This document shows, piece by piece, positions 62,966 through 64,000 of a stretch of 64,000 nucleotides of DNA (position 1 is its first letter; each line of letters starts with the position of its first letter). Source of the stretch: G963665495 sp963665495 (GTDB lineage: Bacteria > Desulfobacterota > Desulfovibrionia > Desulfovibrionales > Desulfovibrionaceae). The translations under genes and the position numbers were made by a program. Below the pieces are notes generated by a model. It saw only the letters and a list, made by a program, of their open reading frames with translations. It was not told the origin of the DNA and did no database searches. The DNA is taken from positions 496,001 to 560,000 of the forward strand of contig OY762289.1 of assembly GCA_963665495.1 (NCBI GenBank), given 5' to 3'.

Positions 62966-64000
62966 ACGCATCGCCTCAGTTCCCTGTGCAGGGTTTCATG
63001 GCCGACGATGATGCCGCAGGCCAGATACGCCGAGACAATGGCTCCGAAAATGCCGGGGGCGACCACACTTTGCCCGGCGACAACCAGGCCCTTGGCCTTG
63101 GTGATGGGGGCCGGATTGAACTGGTTCACGGAATGTTTCAGCCCGTACAGACTGCCCGTGGGGGTGCGGCAGTAATGTTTGAATGTCAGCGGCGTAGACC
63201 CGTCCACGAACTCCACGGAGGTGAAAAGTCCGGGAGCCCGGCGGTGGATTTCAGCCTTCAGGGTATCAAGGCACTTTTGCTTTTTAAGGAGATAGTCCAC
63301 AGGCCTGGCGCCATGGCGGGAATCGGCCCAGCGCTTCCATTTGGAATAGGCTTGCGGAGCAATGGCCGTCACAGCGGTTCTGCCGTCTTTCTGTTTTTCG
63401 GAGGAAGAAATAAAAATCGTACACTCCTCTATCGAAGAGTCCCCGTTGAGATCTTTTTCGTACCCGGCGCTCCCCCAGAGAAACATGTTGCAGCCCTCCA
63501 GTTCGGGAATCGGTTTCTGGCTGATTCCGTAGAGCATTACCGCCGAAGGCGTGTCCTGCAGGTTGGTGATGCGTTTGCAGAAAGCCGGACGAAACGCGTG
63601 GCGCGGAACCGCCTTGATCAATTCCTTCGGATGGGCGGTCCAGACGCAGGAAGACGTCCGGAGCAGCTCGTCGTTTCGTAATTTGACACCCGTGACCTTC
63701 TGCTCGGGGGACATTTCTATGGACGTAACAGGGTGCCCGCACAGCAGCGTTACTCCCAGTTCCTTCAAACGCTCTTTGCAAGCCCTGACCAGGGACAGCC
63801 CCCCGCCCGCAAGCCTGTGGGTGGACAGGTAGAATGTCCCGGCCACACTGGCGTGGGTCGAGAACTGGGCTTCCGAGGGGGGAACGCCGTAAAAAAAATT
63901 ATGATAACAGAAGAGTTTTTTGAGATATTCATTGCTTGTAATGGATTCGATAAATTCGCCGAGAGTGCCCCCTTCCGTATGCTGTACGTTGCCCCAGTCG
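62962..64000 (-). CDS. FAD-dependent oxidoreductase, phytoene desaturase/CrtISO-like (5' end outside window)
   Basis: 346 C-terminal residues are visible and the frame stays open to the window edge, so the N-terminal FAD-binding loop is missing. The C-terminus (LTFKHYCRTPTGSLYGLKHS, KGLVVAGQSVVAPGIFGAIVSAYLACGII) is that of carotenoid isomerases and retinol saturases. An ADP-binding loop is not visible. It could modify the polyene or saturate a double bond; a specific role in aryl-polyene synthesis is not established to my knowledge. Confidence 0.85.
   Translation of the reverse strand, partial: DWGNVQHTEGGTLGEFIESITSNEYLKKLFCYHNFFYGVPPSEAQFSTHASVAGTFYLSTHRLAGGGLSLVRACKERLKELGVTLLCGHPVTSIEMSPEQKVTGVKLRNDELLRTSSCVWTAHPKELIKAVPRHAFRPAFCKRITNLQDTPSAVMLYGISQKPIPELEGCNMFLWGSAGYEKDLNGDSSIEECTIFISSSEKQKDGRTAVTAIAPQAYSKWKRWADSRHGARPVDYLLKKQKCLDTLKAEIHRRAPGLFTSVEFVDGSTPLTFKHYCRTPTGSLYGLKHSVNQFNPAPITKAKGLVVAGQSVVAPGIFGAIVSAYLACGIIVGHETLHRELRRCV

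Overview
The window is 64 kb of a GC-rich Gram-negative chromosome. A Desulfovibrionales-type (sulfate-reducer or relative) host is most likely: TRAP-based uptake, rubrerythrin, a LarA-family protein, FCD-type regulators, a Desulfovibrio-like type III secretion relic and an aryl-polyene-like cluster all fit. This is inference from gene content; no rRNA or tRNA gene was seen.

Layout. 1-831: C-terminal part of a chemoreceptor. 1061-13012: a hexuronate catabolic cluster (FCD regulator, UxaC, TRAP transporter DctPQM, SDR reductase, UxaE epimerase, FGGY kinase, 6-phosphogluconate dehydrogenase, LarA-family epimerase). It has no mannonate dehydratase, KDG kinase or KDPG aldolase. The genes instead spell a complete route uronate -> fructuronate -> mannonate -> gluconate -> 6-phosphogluconate -> ribulose-5-phosphate. 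13015-20680 (minus): a cellulose-like exopolysaccharide operon (GT2 synthase, inner-membrane TPR scaffold with near-identical 189-bp repeats, outer-membrane barrel, GH8 lipoprotein). 21119-22267 (minus): five tiny genes for a conserved 35-residue peptide, three of them in exact 245-bp tandem units, each with an ATTATCGATAAT palindrome that also precedes the neighbouring GntR/FCD regulator (22307-22951). 23225-26560: a large DUF4062-like/nSTAND/ankyrin protein, a possible defence NTPase.

26648-39649: six-PEGA lipid-envelope-type protein, small membrane protein, alpha-2-macroglobulin plus PbpC pair, and a CPA2 antiporter. 40485-45496: an unrecognised, translationally coupled four-gene operon (MinD-like ATPase, ECF-S-like/HAMP membrane protein, 861-residue Rossmann-like protein, exported cupin). 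45791-49292: AT-rich diguanylate cyclase, rubrerythrin, a broken type III secretion sctU relic, STAS protein. 49377-64000 (minus): a 16-gene aryl-polyene-like lipid/polyketide cluster (ketosynthases, ACPs, dehydratases, AMP ligase, acyltransferases, thioesterase, LolA, MMPL exporter, lipoproteins, FAD oxidoreductase) that runs off the right edge.

The strongest candidates for something undescribed are the GntR-controlled peptide array, the nickel-epimerase uronate route and the MinD/ECF-S/Rossmann/cupin operon.
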